Below, piece by piece: positions 37,174 through 38,365 of a DNA stretch of 38,365 bases. The position numbers and the translations under genes were made by a program. The first letter of the stretch is position 1; each line of letters starts with the position of its first letter. The stretch covers positions 1 through 38,365 of the forward strand of contig JAFMCH010000012.1 in assembly GCA_017857875.1 (NCBI GenBank), in the 5' to 3' direction. The notes below the pieces were generated by a model. That model was not told the origin of the DNA, ran no database searches, and worked only from the letters and a program-made list of their open reading frames with translations. Source of the stretch: Actinomycetota bacterium (GTDB taxonomy: Bacteria > Actinomycetota > Actinomycetes > S36-B12).

Positions 37174-37872
37174 TCACTTCAAGTAGTGGCGTGTTACATG
37201 ATTCTCGGAAAGTTCGGCCGCTAGGTCAAGTGATCCAGCTGAGACAGCTGCATAAATGGCGACATGTTCACCCATTATTTTGCGCCAGAATGGCTTCCAA
37301 GCGGAGTTAGAGATGTCCGCCAAACTCATAATGAGTCGTTGATGCATCGCGCCGCGCAATGAACGGTATAGGTGAGCGACGAGCTGGTTGTGTGAACTGT
37401 CGACTATCGCCGAGTGAAAGGCCAGATCAAGGCTGATGAGGTCAGCGCGGCTCTGGGTTCTACCCATATCGCGCAATGCTTGCTCGACAAGTGTGAGATC
37501 TGCATCGCGACTGATGCTGGTAATTGCCCATCGCTCCAGCATGATGCGTGTGTCGATTACGTCCGATAGGTCGAATCGCTCGAGTGCGAATTCCATGTCT
37601 AGGAGCGTCGCTAGTGCTGGCGATGGACCTGCCAGGACAACCGTGCCAGCACTTGGTGCGTTGCCCCTCCGTGCTGACACCACGCCAAGTACCTCGAGAG
37701 TGCGAAGAGCCTCGCGAATCATCGGTCGCGAAATTTGAAGCGTATCGGCCAAATCTCGCTCTCCAGGTAGTCGATCACCGGGTTGGAGGTCACCACTGAT
37801 GAGGAGGTTTCGCACATATGCGATGACATCCTCGTAGGCGCGATTGCCATCGGCACCGAACTGCGCGGTCAT
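37174..37872 (-). CDS. FadR-subfamily GntR transcriptional regulator
   Basis: ISGDLQPGDRLPGERDLADTLQISRPMIREALRTLEVLGVVSARRGN; FCD C-domain with DVIDTRIMLERWAI. Confidence 0.94.
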   Translation of the reverse strand: MTAQFGADGNRAYEDVIAYVRNLLISGDLQPGDRLPGERDLADTLQISRPMIREALRTLEVLGVVSARRGNAPSAGTVVLAGPSPALATLLDMEFALERFDLSDVIDTRIMLERWAITSISRDADLTLVEQALRDMGRTQSRADLISLDLAFHSAIVDSSHNQLVAHLYRSLRGAMHQRLIMSLADISNSAWKPFWRKIMGEHVAIYAAVSAGSLDLAAELSENHVTRHYLK

Positions 37873-37932
37873 GCCTCAAGTGTGCCCCATCCCTTGACAG
37901 GTCTCCGATTACCTTTTACCTTCGGCATACTA

Positions 37933-37947
37933 TTTGGTAAGACCAAA
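37933..37947. promoter_or_regulatory. GntR/FadR-family operator (PdhR/LldR-like)
   Basis: TTTGGT-AAG-ACCAAA, perfect palindrome in the divergent promoter between the GntR gene and the FAD oxidase. Confidence 0.75.
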
Positions 37948-37970
37948 CCAAGATTGAGAGTTGAGGCGGT

Positions 37971-38365
37971 ATGGCACTGGCTGGGGCGGTACTCGACGAG
38001 ATCACCGCCGTGGTTGGTGATCGTTGGACGAGCACGCCCACGGAACTGGATCGACACGGTCAAGATGAGTCCTGGCACCACCCGTTACCACCTGACGTGG
38101 TCGTTTATCCTCGATCCACCCAGGAGGTCGCCACAATCGTGACCGTGTGTCACCGAACCGGTGTCCCTGTTGTGCCGTACGGGGCCGGTACGTCGCTGGA
38201 GGGTGGCATCGGGGCCGAGCAAGGCGGGGTGTGTATCGACCTGAGTCAGATGAATGACATCAGCCGAGTGTCGATCGACGATCTAGATGCCACGGTGCAG
38301 GCGGGTGTGACACGGCACCAACTTAATGAGTACCTCAACCCGCAGGGGCTCATGTTCCCCGTGGA
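37971..38365 (+). CDS. FAD-binding oxidoreductase, GlcD/D-lactate dehydrogenase-like (truncated by window end)
   Basis: MALAGAVLDEITAVVGDRWTSTPTELDRHGQDESWHHPLPPDVVVYPRSTQEVATIVTVCHRTGVPVVPYGAGTSLEGGIGAEQGGVCIDLSQMNDI; FAD_binding_4 PxGxGTSLEG. Confidence 0.92.
   Translation, partial: MALAGAVLDEITAVVGDRWTSTPTELDRHGQDESWHHPLPPDVVVYPRSTQEVATIVTVCHRTGVPVVPYGAGTSLEGGIGAEQGGVCIDLSQMNDISRVSIDDLDATVQAGVTRHQLNEYLNPQGLMFPV

Noticed and set aside
1-38365. CRISPR arrays, prophage, IS elements, toxin-antitoxin or defence genes, tRNA/rRNA
   Set aside because: No regularly spaced repeats, transposase/integrase motifs or RNA gene signatures noticed by eye; tRNAscan-SE, Infernal and DefenseFinder runs would be needed to exclude them formally.

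Overview
This 38.4 kb window is a dense chromosomal segment of a high-GC actinomycete; GlnR, mycothiol synthase MshD, a Corynebacterium-type GlgA and Streptomyces-like PHO boxes all point that way. From left to right it holds: (i) an EamA transporter with divergent glgA and glgC; (ii) an SDR, a small CxC protein, an SRPBCC protein and a CopZ-like protein; (iii) a 10 kb co-directional minus-strand block, glnR-mshD-ppk1-CYTH/CHAD-NUDIX/SixA-pstS-pstC-pstA-pstB, with a three-unit PHO box upstream of pstS; (iv) an alpha/beta hydrolase, a 33-aa membrane miniprotein, an FABP/nitrobindin-like protein, Fur, a YgfZ-like protein, dtd and an APC permease; (v) acetoacetate-CoA ligase convergent with a tryptophan/kynurenine catabolic cluster (kmo, ACMSD, HAO, RidA, divergent LysR, AFMID-like hydrolase, kynU, kynA); (vi) a mixed region with two small lipoproteins, an APH-type phosphotransferase, a GAF/LuxR-type regulator behind a repeat-rich intergenic region, a GNAT, a second EamA transporter, DUF2252 and an LCAT-like lipase lipoprotein; (vii) a FadR-type GntR regulator divergent from a truncated GlcD/D-lactate-dehydrogenase-like FAD oxidase, with a perfect TTTGGT-AAG-ACCAAA operator between them. 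I see no CRISPR array, phage, transposon, rRNA or obvious tRNA, and no clear new defence or mobile system. The best leads are regulatory sites, an atypically assembled and apparently incomplete kynurenine meta-cleavage cluster, a KMO with a hydrophobic C-terminal tail, and repeated 4-bp palindromic overlaps of convergent stop codons.
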